This document shows, piece by piece, positions 1 through 10,599 of a stretch of DNA of 64,000 nucleotides. Made by a program: the position numbers and the translations under genes. Where the stretch lies: contig CM057142.1 of NCBI GenBank assembly GCA_029964075.1, positions 1,565,770 through 1,629,769 of the forward strand, given 5' to 3'. The notes under the pieces are model-generated. The model was not told the DNA's origin, searched no databases, and worked only from the letters and a program-made list of their open reading frames with translations. The stretch comes from Patiria pectinifera (Eukaryota > Echinodermata > Asteroidea > Valvatida > Asterinidae). Each line of letters begins with the position of its first letter. Within the stretch, counting starts at the first letter, position 1.

Positions 1-858
1 CGTATATTCAAATATAAAAATCCGAATTGCACTGATCAAGTTAAACATGTGCAAGCCAAAACTGGCAATGGATCAGGATTTTTGTGCACCTTTTTGTGCT
101 TTTCGAAAATTAACGAAGAGCTTTTCAAACTAATATCAAGAACAGGAAGCAGAAAGGCCGATGTTTCAACAAATTTTGTGAAGACATGTCAGCTAATATT
201 TCTCATTAAAGCTCTCAAGCATGCGCAATAATGGCTTTAAACAAAAGTGTGACATTTGACAAACTATAAAGACACATAACTTATACTTTCTCCATCATTT
301 CCTCAAGACTGCCCACATTTTTTGAATATTTGAAAAGGGGAAAAATGCTATTCAGATATTTGGCATGATTAAATATTCGAATATTCGGTTTATTTGGCAC
401 AGCCCTAATAAACTTGAGTAATCTTCAAGTGGGCACTGGAAGCACAGTGGCAATGGTGTTCAAGTCAGTCATATCAATGCCTCTGTCACTGCTGAAGTTG
501 TGTGCAGCTTCCACACTCGAAAGGCAGTACTTGCCTCAATAAGTAGTTGGTTTGAAAGACAGATTCAGTATAAAAATTCTGCTGCTCCGTGAAGGTTTGT
601 TTTCTTTTGTGTGTTTTGTTTTGGTGTTTTTTTTTGGTTTTGGGAGCTTTTTATTTGTGCAAGTGTAGAATTTTATCTTTATAAAAGGCGCAATTCCATG
701 CAAAAAGCAACTCCCCCTAATCTTTGGCTCGGTAACCCTCAAAACGTCTTTACAGATCATTTCATTTTTTTTATTAAACAAAATAATACATTAACAAACT
801 CCAAAGCCTGAATTATGAATGAATTTTCATACACAAGCCAGACTCAGGGTTCACAAAC
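1..858. other. Non-coding sequence at left edge, POLA2 intron
   Basis: This stretch lies downstream (minus strand) of the last visible POLA2 exon, so it should be intron. No segment on the minus strand matches the next expected POLA2 block, so the next exon probably lies left of the window. Poly-T/G rich sequence is visible near 600-650. I see no other gene. Confidence 0.5.
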
Positions 859-3800
859 CTCATAGATCTTGGAAGCTACCAACTTGACTCCTTTACTGTT
901 GATGCCGTCCAAGGCAATAATCTGACCAGGAAACAGGGAGAATTCCTTGATCTCTGACAGACTTAGCATGACCTGCTTGCCAGACGACGTGTCCACGGAT
1001 CCCTCCAAGAGAACAGACTGTGCATTGAGACGACCAGTGCTCGTATCACAGCAAACACGACCTACAACGGTGACTGGCTCCTAAAATGTACAAAATAAAA
1101 ACTGACCTCTGAATTGGTTGAAATTTGTTGCTCTATCCATACAAATTTTCAATTTGTATTTTCAATTTTTATGTGAAGAACTACTTTTTATTGATTTTGG
1201 GTGTCTACTACACTCTCAATTAAACGTTTATTTTGGACTGTTTTTGTGAATCTTAGACACTCAATGCATTAGCCTCATTTTTTTGTTAGGCCGTAATTTT
1301 ACAATTAAAAAAAAAAATTATTCCACAACTAAACATAGACAGGTTTTTTAATTCAACATTGTTTAATGTCTAATTCGAAGGGAAGAACTTTCTATTGCTG
1401 AAGACAGAGACGTCTATACTCTACCTGGATGGGGAGGGCCACATGAGAGAAGTTCTCTATTCCGTGTTTGTCTTGAAATTGTTGGGCCATATTCTCTATC
1501 ATATCATTCAGCACTGCAAGGTAAAGACAATTGGAAGGTATTTTTGTAAACAGTAATTCATAAATACCTAGGACTGTGGACCTATTCCCATTGGTCACGT
1601 CGGGGGTTTTAAACACCGCTCTGTGTTTAATCGGAAACTGGGGTATGCAACAATGTCGTCGAACGGTTAACATATGGCTTCGCGACAATCGGACGTGTTC
1701 ATTGGATGCTCGTGAGCGCGTGAAAAAACTCCCACAAAACTCCCAACCTAAAGGCAGATTCACCCGATTCACCCAGAGCCAGAACAAGAGCCAACCGACA
1801 CTAGTCATCATCAATTCCCCAGATGTCAAGCTTGCTAAAATTAACCCAATCAAAATCGCCAAAGCTCTAAATAACCTCATTGGTAATCTTGTGAAAAGCG
1901 TCACTAAGAATAATCAAGGGGGGATTTCTGTTATACTCCAGCCCAAGCAAAAAACCTCAAAGCCATGTCTCAACTTGGCCAGTGGGCCATAACTACTGAA
2001 TTTGCCAAATCTGAGACCCAAAGCAAGGGAGTTATTACAGGAATCCCCACTGACATTGAAGACAAAGAAATCCAAGAGACATACAAGAAACAAGGAGTCC
2101 CGGATGTTAAACGCCTGATGCGCAGAAAAGATGGTCAATTGGAAAAACGTCTTCATGTCTGCTTAACCTACAATACACCCACCCTGCCCGAAGCTTTCCA
2201 ACTGGGGTAAGAAATTTTCCGAGTCAAAGCCTTCATCCCACCCGTAATCCGCTGTTTTAATTGTCAACGATCTTGGTCATGTAGACAACCAGATGTGCCA
2301 TGTGGAGGATCCCATTCATATGAACAATGTCGACAGAAAGATCAGGTAAATTGCTGCAGATGCGGGGAACAACACTCATCGGCATATGCAGCGTGCAACA
2401 CTATCAAACAGGAAAGACGAATACAAAACATCAAAACATCTTCCTTACTTGACAGCTGCAATTGCCTCCTACTTGGAACTCCAGAGAAAGAAATCTCTAA
2501 ACTGCAGAGGATCCAGAACTCTGCCGCTCGCTTGGTATCGAGAGCTAAGAAGAGTGAACATAATAACACCTGTGCTGAAATCCCTGCACTGGTTGCCAGT
2601 ACAGTCTCGCATCCATTATAAGGTCATTCTCATCATCTTCAAAGCTATCCATGGACTATGTCCAGCCTACATCTCAGAACTACTTGTACCATACAATCCA
2701 TCAAGGCCCCTTAGATCGTCTTCCCAGCATCTTCTCACCATGAACCCCGGAAAAATGAAGAACTACGGTGAGAGAGCATTTGCATGTGGGGGCTCTAGAC
2801 TTTGGAATGCTCTCCCACTTTCACTGCAATCAATAAGCGACCTGGAGTTGTTTAAGACCAGCCTTAATAACACATTTATTTGAACATTATTTTCCTTGGT
2901 TATATATTTGTTTATGAATTGAAAAGCGCATTTTGAGCAACGGCGGTCCTGAAATGCGCTATATAAGAATGTGTTATTATTATTATCAGGGTGTCATCGA
3001 CACATCGTACGCTGACGCAGCAAGAGCCATCATAAGCAGACTCATCATAAGCATCTCAATAAGCCCCGACACACCCACCCGCAACCAACACCTAAAACGC
3101 AAGTTATGCAACCAACAATAACCTCTGAGAACCAATCCAACACAAGCCCCAGAATAATGAGAAGACCAGGGACAGAAGACGCAATCAACATCAAGGCACA
3201 ACAAAGCCCACAAAACCACGAAAGGATGGGACTACTCAAACTGAACAAATGACAGCCACACTAGTGGAATCAATGCATCAGTGCATCAAACTAAACATCC
3301 CTCTTTTATAATATGGTCATCAAACATTTTTCCATCAAAGTTCGTGAATACCTGCTCGTTATCTTCAATATGATCTGGCGTGCTTCCCAATGTCCCATGC
3401 AATGGAAAGAAACTCTTCTCATTCCTATCCTCAACCAGGGAAAGATCCGGCCAACCCTTCATCCTACCGACCTATAGCCCTCACCTCCACCTTATGTAAA
3501 TTGATGGAACAAATAGTTAATTGCTGGCTTCTATGGTACATTGAAACAAACGATCTTTTCAGTCAACAACAGAGTGGATTCAGAAAAGGCCGCAGCACCA
3601 AAGACTACATTATCAATCTGGAGTCATCTATCAATAAAGCCCAGGGCAATCAAAGAAAGCACCCTTGCGGTTTTCCTAGACGTTCAAAAGGCCAGGACAT
3701 GCTATAGCACCAAACTCCAAGAAGTGGGCATCTATGGTCGAGTTACTAGTTGGATAGACAACTTCTTTAGTGACAGGAAAATCCAAGGTTAAGACAATAA

Positions 3801-6800
3801 CACCCTCTCCATAGAAAGAACTCAAGGAAATGGTGTTCTTCAAGGCAGCGTCATCAGCCTTTTATTGTTTAATATTGCCGTCAATCATCTCTTCCACCAA
3901 CTGCTCGATGTTCACGTGTCTCAATATGCAGATGATATAGTCATTTGGAAGTCTAATAGAAACATCTCGTTTATCAAGAAGAAAATCCAAACAAGCTTCA
4001 ACAGTATTTTATCTTGGTACAAAAAAAATTGGATTTCAACAACATAATGGGAAACTGGACAACCCCACACTCTGCGCCACATGCACCCATCATACGTGCC
4101 ACATGCACCCATCGTACGGGCCACATGCACCCATCGTACGGGCCACATGCACGCATCGTACGGGCCACATGCACGCATCGTACGCTTCTTTCCTGGGGGG
4201 GAGGAAAGGTTTTTAGTCTAGATAAGGAACCAATTTTGGTTTTGAATAGATAAGGAATAGAAGTGGAAAATCTGCAGAAACAAAAAATAAATTTGAAAAC
4301 AAAAAGTTATTGATTTAAAACGCCTGAATTACCACTGGCTTTGTCGGTGAATTTCTGGAACATGTTTTTATATTTCTTCTTGAGGGCGCCCTCCGTGTCG
4401 TAATGCTGGACCGAACACGTCAGTGCATTAGTGCCCTTCCAAGTTGTGCTGTCAGTCGGACCGTAGCTTGCAACTACCTCACGTCTGTTGGTTCGACTGC
4501 CATACTTGTGAGACGGGGTCGCACTGGGGATAAGAAATTGGGTGAGGGAAATTATCAAACCAAGATTCCACAAATATCGTAAATTTAATGCCTTCTTTGA
4601 TACTTCAGGTGACTTATTCAGTTTATTAGAAAAAAAACAACAATGAGAAATAAATAAGGATAATAAAAATAGTGTTTAAGGCCAAAAAAAAATATAAGTC
4701 GGTCTCTGGTCAGCGCACGCGTCGATTTTAATCATGCGCATCGATCTTTTTTTTCCCCAAAATGTTCCGCGGTAGCTCCAACAGCGCCCTCTATTTCTGC
4801 ACCTCCTCAATTTTTTTTTAACAAAGAGCACCAAGGAATGGAAAATTGCACCAAGGCAAATGATCGATAGCACCAAGGCAAATTATGAAGGACACCAATG
4901 TACATGAGAACACAAAAAAGCAAAATAGTACCCCACCTTGTCTGTACAATCCAAGCTTGAAGAAAAAACAAAAAAGCAAAAAAAACAAAAAAAAGCCGCG
5001 TGGCCGCGTCAATTCCGGAACTTTGGTCTGACCAGAGACCGAATATTTTTTTTTTCTTGGCCTAACAGTAAAGTTTATAGTTGGACTCATATACAACACC
5101 ACCTATGCATAAAGTAGTTGTTGTTTGTGCCAAATTATAGGAACATTGTTCATGGAACATGCAAATTGCCAGGGCCAATAAAGGATTTCTACACTTTCAG
5201 TTGTTCCTCGTAGCACCTGTCTTGTTGGCTGTTACATTCTCTGTACTTACACAGCAGGAGGAGAGAAGCTCGCTGGTGAGAACGGCACGCTACCATGGCG
5301 ATGTACCCCCTGCAGTCTCTTATTGGCTGGATTCTCGGGCGTAGTGTGAAGACGCTTGTGTTTATTCTGCAAAATGATTTTTAAAATATTCAGATGATTT
5401 CTCTCGATCATATCTGTAACATTGCAATTTTTAATAAATCAAACTCAATTCTCCCAAACTCCTGTATCTATGAACTGTGCATCCTAAGATTTACAAAATA
5501 ACATGCAGACATCGAATAGTATTAACAAGGAGATCCTACTCAGTGCTTCTTAGAGCTTGCTAAAAAACACACACAAATTAAGCTAATACTTGAGTAGGAC
5601 TCGAACCCGTGACCTCCTGCTTTCTATCGGATATCACTGAACCACTATTAAGGAAGTGTTACACTGTCGAAGGGTTTATAATCCTACATTAAATTTACAT
5701 TTCTCCGAGGCAAAATTCCATCATACGAATACAATAGCTACTAATTTTCAAGACTCCCATCAGGGTGTTCGCCATTACTTTCCAGCAGGGGTGTAAGGCA
5801 TCGCTCTTACCTTTCCAGCAGGGGTGTAAGCACTGAGTAGATCGTCAGTTTCTTCATTCACCCGGTCAGAAGTGAAGACAGCTGGACTTTTCATTGTTGG
5901 TGTCTTGGCAACTTTCTTCTTTTTCTTGCTTATCCTCTAAAAATTGAGTGTTAGACAATAGGAGAACCTTTGTTTTAACATCAATACAGAACAGTTTTGT
6001 ATTAATTGAGAGTCAAGACAGACTTATCAAAAATTGTTATGGTGATTAGATTGAACAAATTGACTGGAGCGGGACTTGAACATGCGGCCTCCAAAACAAT
6101 GTACTGGTGCTCTACCAACTGAGCTATTCAACTCTAAATGTGTGGTTTTGTCTCCAATTTAGTTAATGTTTTGCTCAAGATCGCTAGTCAGAAGCCATAA
6201 ACTTGCACCCCTGTAATCAGGGATCACGCCCTTAGTCAGTTATTGCTCAAGAAACATTCCAATAAAGTAAAACTTAAGACATTCCCGGAAACCTCACAGG
6301 GATAAGGCACAACCTCTGTTCAAAATTGTCCTTAATAGAAGCTAAGGTCTCACTTCAGTAACTATGTGCATACGTACATCTTGTTCCATTTCTTCCAAAC
6401 TTTCAGTCGTCATCTTCTGGTTGCTCCTACTGATTGAGTAAGCGACCCACTCAGACACGATACTGGAGCAGTCCAGGCGATACACCATACAAAGCTCCTT
6501 CACTGAAAGCAGAAATGTGAAAAGATAAGAAGGGGGTAGGCCTAAGTACTGGTAGTACAGTTACAATGAGAGTCAAGTAAAAGGAGATTGTGTAGTTACA
6601 GCCCCTCTTTCATTTTGGTCCCTGGAGTGTTTTATCATTCCAAAAGACCATCTGCAACCTTAGGCCAAAAAAAAAAAGTCTCCGGTTTCTGGTATGCGCG
6701 CGCGTCGCCGTAGCCATGCGCGTCGGCAAAATGAAAAAGTTTTTTTTAATGAAAGATGATGTCTCAAAACCGCCAAACTCACTGGTTTGACTGGAATCCT

Positions 6801-9800
6801 GCTGCTGCACAATTTTAACGTGTTTTTAGATTGGGTTATGGTCGAGAATAAGCTTTATGTGGCCTCTCTGGACTCCCATATATTTGCACTAAGTTTAGTT
6901 GGGCAACATTTGCAGTCATCAGCCGACATTTGAAAAAAAAAAAATCAGGTAAAAAAAAAAACAAGCCGCGTCGCCACACCACTTTTTGGGCAAGCTCCAC
7001 ACCAGAAACTGGAGACTTTTTGGGGGGGGGGGGCCTTACGCAGTCTTCTTTTAATTCTAACAACCTTTTTTGGAGGGAGGGGGTTAATTTTGAACAATAG
7101 GCATGGGCCTAGACCCAGTAGAAGTCATTTGATCGCGACCTCTGTGTGTGAATGGTATAGCATCTGAATCACCTGGCTATGGATGGAATTACATGTAGCA
7201 CATGGGTCTATGGGAAGCAGCTGCAGCTGGTATCATTAATTTTGACACAGCTCATGATCTTGAGTACCACTGAAGCCCCAGTAGTTCGTCCTTGACATGT
7301 GGAGAAGCAAGTAAGTAGGCCTAGTGGGCCCTAGGCGCCTTGTAAGGTATTTTTGTCAGGTCCTTGCTGTGAATTTGGCAACTTTTTTGAGCTGGGTGGT
7401 TTTTGTGAAAATACCGATTTACAGTTATTGATTTGCCGATGCTGGGGGCTAGTACTACCAGTAGAGGCCTACTGGTACTAGTATGACCGACCAAAGACAA
7501 AATTTGAAGAAAAAAAAGAGTTCTAGCGCCCCAGTTACTGGGACTAGCCTCAGCAGCTAGGCCTATCTTTTGTAAGCCCCACTAGTGTGGCGACGGTATT
7601 GCTGTGCTGTTCCTTTCGTCACACAGCTACCGTTCCAAAGGTCTAAGGAAATAGTCAAACCTATCTCACCCACGAAAACTTTACATACGGTTGTATTCTC
7701 TAGATGATGTCTCATGTTTTGAGCTCCGGAATGATTAGTTAACTTATTTCCAATTTTTTTTGAGAAATTTAGGCATCTTTCCGAAGTCTGTGGATGGCAG
7801 CCATTTTGAATGTGTGTGTTAGAAGAGATGACCCCAAAGCTGTTACGTCGTGTTATGCAAATCGATCTTTGTCACTCCGGCGCGCGAGTTGCGATGTTAC
7901 GGCTGTTTCTTGTACAATGGATTCACCCAGACTGTATGGTTGTGCACTACTATTGGTCCAAAAATTGGAAATAAGATGACCTAAACATTCCGCAGTGAGG
8001 TTTGACCATTTGGAGCAAATGTAGAATGCAAGGCCACTTGAGAACAGCTTTTTTTTTAGTTGGATGCGATGTGAGGAGAAGGGTGGATCGAAATGGCATG
8101 AAATAAATTGTACTCAATAGAGGGCGCTATTTACAAATACCAAGACGATGTCTTGGATGCGTGGATGCGCCGATGGGGGGTGGGTTGGCGTGAACAATTG
8201 CCATAAGACTCAAAACTTTAAATGCTTTGTGAACTTTATTTACCCTAGGACTCAGCACTTAATGTGCCTATCTAAACCAGTCCCAACCTACTCACTCCCC
8301 GACCCCTTGGATGCCCGGATGCGCGGATGCCCGGTGGGTGGACAGACTGGAAATGAAGTAAATTATAATCAATAGAGGGCGCTATGGACCACCGACTGCT
8401 TATAAGCTGCAATGGATGCGCTGATATAAAAAATGGAGTGGCCCTACATATTCATGGTATTCTATAGTTGTACCAATAATTTCCTCAGACCTTTGGCATG
8501 TTTGGAATGGTGGCTGTACGTGTGGCGAGAGGTATTAAGCGCAATACCGTCGCCACACTAGCTGGTGGGGCTAATCAAAGTTTTGGTAGAAAATGCAATT
8601 TGCTTTTTCCTTACAGTTGATGCCATGCGAATCAATGCAGTTTTACCCACATTTACAGTACGTCATGGTGATCGCCATGGTAGGCCTATGATCCTTATTT
8701 TGGCAATCGTGTAGTGTAGGGCCCCTGTTTTGTTTCGATCAAATTTAGAATCAAGAATTTTTTTCCTAAAAAATGGCATTGTCAACCTAACTACCTACAG
8801 ACTTTTGTCAAATGGGGCACATTGTCAATGTAATGACACCTTTTTGGTAATTTTTGAACAGTTTCTTAGATTAGAAATTCTGTTTTTCCTACGTGGTTTA
8901 CCGGCCGGTTGGTGCCATGCAGCACAACTTGCGTGCTCACGGTACATCGCGTGGTAATGCCCATCTTCATTTTCGTGTTCCGTTTTGTCGTTGTCATCGT
9001 CATTTTACCCCCAAATTTCCCTCAAAAATTCAAAACCCTGCCCTTTATCTTTGACATACCTGGCTATATGTTCTTTTGTCGTCTTCAGCATGTTGTTTTA
9101 ACTCAAAATTTTCCCCCAAAAATTAAAAAAAACTGTCCTCTTTCCAAGACACTCCTGTTGTGTTGGTTTTACACATTCTTAAACCATTTCATTTGAGTGG
9201 GTCCAATAACCCAGAAGTAGATTTTCGTTCTCTTACTTAGTCTTTAGTACTAGGAACAGGGCCCGTGCCGATTTTTTTTTTATCCCAAACGACATCCGCA
9301 TACATGGTTGTTTAGAGCCCTCTAAGATACTTTTATGATACGCACGCAGGTATATAATTATTTGTTTCCCCTTGTTTTTGGCGAGCAGTGCGACAGCTAA
9401 ATCAATAGAGGGTAGGATTTTGCACCGCGAGGTTGCAGGTTCGAATCTCGGTTTTGCACCCAATTTTTTTTTCCTTTTCTAACCTGAGGCTAGCTTTGGA
9501 GGATTTTTTTTTAAAGGGAACTAAAGTCTGAATTTCATAACGTTCAAATTCCCTTTTTTTCTAATTTATGTTTTCTTCTCATGTCTATATAAAAGTTAAA
9601 TTCCAAAACGCGGAGTAACTATAGAATGCAGGGCCACGCCAAAGCAAGGTTTTTTTATGTACTTGGAGCCTTGGATTGAGGCAGGCGATGTGGGGATAGG
9701 GAGTAATGCCTTCAGAGAGAACGATGTCAGGAATTGATTATCTAGGTCCAAGTATGGAAACAGATGGGATCAGTTGGCATAAAGTACAATAATATGTAGA

Positions 9801-10485
9801 CGCGCAAAAAGTGCTAAGTATAGCGAATGCACTTGTCTTCTCAAGGACAGGAGGGCGCGCTTGTGACGGGGCACTGGAGCCTTGGACTCGGAGCCTTGGA
9901 CTGAGCCGTGGAGTTGTGCGCTGGTAGAGGGCGCAATTCTCGGTGGTAGGATATCCATATGAATGATCCTACTCCTAGGACTAGGCCTACATTTTTTTGA
10001 GAACGAAGCATCCATATAATCCTCGCAATTCGCAAAGGACGGGAGGGCGCACTTGTGACGGGGCACTTGAGCCATGGAGGCGCGGAGCCTTGGAGCCTGG
10101 ACTCTTGGAGTCGCGGAGTCGCACACCGATCATGCCGGTAGAGGGTGCAATTCTCGCAGATAGGTCGACTGCGGCTCCACGCAGACATACGGAGTCACGG
10201 ATGTAGAGTGTATAGTTGTGCGCAAAACGCCATAGCCTACCGGTACACCCATATGTGGATGTCGTTTGGGAGAAAAAAATTCGCGGCCCGCGTACGCGTA
10301 ACCTGTGCACAATCTCAATGGCCGAAATCAGCTGACAAAAACAATGTGCAAAAAGTGTCCTCCTTACCATGCTTACTGTTTTAATACTCACATTTATCAA
10401 CAACATCAGGATCGGTTAGTTCGATGTCAAAGTCTTCAAACTCCTGCACGAGTTCATCTTCGGTAACCATTGATGTGGCCATCAT
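859..10485 (-). CDS. POLA2: DNA polymerase alpha subunit B (partial, first 7 coding exons)
   Basis: Regulatory B subunit of the nuclear DNA polymerase alpha-primase complex, which tethers primase and polymerase for RNA-DNA primer synthesis. Coding exons in order: 10392-10485, 6378-6502, 5811-5936, 5251-5366, 4333-4523, 1425-1513, 859-1080. All introns are GT-AG and the phases join to 321 residues. Exons 1-2 give the N-terminal helical domain (LVQEFEDFDIE, then DKLKELCMVYRLDCSS). Exons 3-4 give a basic, S/T-P-rich linker with likely CDK sites (AKTPTMKSP, FSPASFSPPAVATPSHKY). Exon 5 ends in the conserved YKNMFQKF block. Exon 7 starts the OB-fold region (EPVTVVGRVCCD, EFSLFPGQIIALDGIN). These blocks align by eye, in order, with vertebrate POLA2. 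The phosphoesterase-like C-terminal half is off the left edge. Two ATGs are adjacent (10485 and 10482) and either could initiate. A 20-bp duplication overlaps the exon 3 donor. Confidence 0.93.
1576..2440 (+). pseudogene. Decayed non-LTR retrotransposon ORF1 (Gag-like, zinc knuckle)
   Basis: The plus strand in POLA2 intron 5 carries broken ORF1-like segments. A basic N-terminal stretch runs about 1576-1990. A short conserved segment follows at 1965-2210 (GIPTDIEDKEI, GVPDVKRLMRRKDGQ). A CCHC-type cysteine cluster (CGGSHSYEQC, CCRCGEQHSSAYAAC) lies near 2300-2395. The layout fits ORF1 of Jockey/I-type LINEs. Frames are interrupted by stops and shifts, so it is dead. The element is cut at about 2440 by a second LINE fragment. 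A possible continuation (YADAARAIISR) resumes at about 3000. Family assignment is by motif only. Confidence 0.65.
2441..2990 (+). mobile_element. L2/CR1-like LINE 3' end inserted in another LINE
   Basis: The frame at about 2480-2883 encodes the typical C-terminus after the RT domain of L2/CR1-type LINEs: LQRIQNSAARLV, LHWLPVQSRIHYKVILI, then YGERAFACGGSRLWNALPL and a stop. It is followed by GCGCTATATAAG and a (TTA)n tail ending near 2988. There is a frameshift near 2440-2560. The copy is heavily 5'-truncated and sits between the Gag-like part and the RT part of a different element, so it inserted later. A similar tail in reverse orientation occurs near 30160. Confidence 0.75.
3330..4050 (+). 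pseudogene. Decayed reverse transcriptase fragment (Jockey/I-like LINE)
   Basis: Broken plus-strand frames carry RT landmarks in order: NPSSYRPIALTSTLCKLMEQ, QQQSGFRKGRSTKDYI, a shifted AVFLDVQKA (RT motif with D), GNGVLQGSVI, and SQYADDIVIW (the YADD catalytic box, about 3918-3948). Stops and frame changes between these motifs show it is inactive. It probably belongs to the same element as the Gag-like sequence at 1576-2440, with the region between partly deleted. It lies inside POLA2 intron 5. Confidence 0.78.
4075..4189 (+). repeat. 22-bp tandem repeat
   Basis: About 4-5 copies of a 22-bp unit (CATCGTACGGGCCACATGCA plus two bases) with few differences, directly after the RT fragment. It may be the tail of the LINE or an independent minisatellite. 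Short ORFs through it are by-products of the repeat. Confidence 0.85.
4680..5062. mobile_element. Harbinger-like MITE with TAA target duplication
   Basis: A 383-bp non-autonomous element in POLA2 intron 4. Its ends are inverted repeats: GGCCAAAAAAAAATATAA and GTCGGTCTCTGGTCAG on the left, CTGACCAGAGACCGA and TTTCTTGGCC on the right. It is flanked by TAA on both sides (4677-4679 and 5063-5065). A 3-bp TWA duplication is typical of PIF/Harbinger elements. There is no transposase frame. Related GGCC-ended elements occur at 6663-7035, 31760-31941 and 44014-44267. Confidence 0.75.
5778..5830. repeat. Direct duplication overlapping a splice donor
   Basis: The 20-mer CTTTCCAGCAGGGGTGTAAG occurs at 5778-5797 and again at 5811-5830, a 33-bp period. 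The second copy is the end of POLA2 exon 3 (residues YTPAGK). The first lies in the intron just past the donor and carries its own GTAATG donor-like site. Use of that decoy would extend the exon and change phase from 0 to 2, so it should not yield normal protein. Confidence 0.9.
6050..6133 (-). mobile_element. tRNA-derived SINE (family B), POLA2 intron
   Basis: On the minus strand a tRNA-like head carries an A box (TAGCTCAGTTGGTAGAGCAC) and a B box (TGTTCAAGTCCCGC), followed by CTCCAGTCAATTTGTTCAAT. The acceptor stem does not pair, so this is not a functional tRNA. A close relative on the plus strand lies at 57910-58004. Confidence 0.7.
6663..7035. mobile_element. Harbinger-like MITE with TTA target duplication
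   Basis: A 373-bp element between POLA2 exons 1 and 2. The left end reads GGCC, poly-A, then GTCTCCGGTTTCTGG. The right end is the inverse (CCAGAAACTGGAGAC, poly-T/G, GGCC). TTA flanks both sides (6660-6662 and 7036-7038). The inner sequence is shared with the truncated copy at 31760-31941, in opposite orientation. It has no coding capacity. Confidence 0.78.
7576..8571. mobile_element. Approx. 1-kb TIR element with TAA target duplication
   Basis: The termini are inverted repeats: GCCCCACTAGTGTGGCGACG at the left, and on the right a sequence whose reverse complement reads GCCCCACCAGCTAGTGTGGC and then GACGGTATTGC. TAA flanks both ends (7573-7575 and 8572-8574), fitting the TWA duplication of Harbinger elements. 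Inside are two copies of a stretch ending CAATAGAGGGCGCTAT (near 8115 and 8370) and GC-rich GGATGCGC repeats. I see no transposase. Confidence 0.65.
9378..9530 (+). mobile_element. tRNA-derived SINE (family A), POLA2 intron
   Basis: A tRNA-like head with B box GGTTCGAATCTCGG is followed by a body ending in the tail TTTGGAGGATTTTTTTTTA plus AAGGGAACTAAAGTCTGAA. The tail is shared, in reverse orientation, with copies ending near 22970 and 45952, and with a lone tail fragment at 18866-18903. This defines a family by sequence. Confidence 0.62.
9843..10160. repeat. Imperfect direct duplication, GC-rich
   Basis: Two related blocks start near 9843 and 10033. Each begins with a form of GGAGGGCGC(A/G)CTTGTGACGG, continues with GGAGCCTTGGA-type repeats, and ends in GTAGAGGG(C/T)GCAATTCTCG. 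The overlapping ORFs on both strands here follow from this low-complexity composition and are not gene-like. Confidence 0.7.
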
Positions 10486-10565
10486 TTTGTCTTTTTAAAT
10501 TCGTGAAATTTGTCAATAGAAAAATGTCTCTGCCATTGACAAGAATCCGAGATTAGAAGTCAGAA

Positions 10566-10582
10566 ATCGCGCCAGCGCCAAA
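10566..10582 (-). promoter_or_regulatory. E2F-like sites upstream of POLA2
   Basis: About 80-95 bp upstream of the POLA2 start codons the sequence reads ATCGCGCC (10566-10573) and, on the minus strand, TTTGGCGC (10575-10582). The second matches the E2F consensus TTTSSCGC. POLA2 and other replication genes are known E2F targets in animals. Binding here is inferred. Confidence 0.55.
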
Positions 10583-10599
10583 CTAGGTAAATCCAAACT

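Noticed and set aside
421..560. Possible further POLA2 exon on the minus strand
   Set aside because: An acceptor-like site is present, but the translated sequence does not resemble the block expected after exon 7.
9770..10406. Overlapping ORFs on both strands
   Set aside because: They arise from a GC-rich direct duplication; none shows a domain, and they overlap the POLA2 first exon and promoter.
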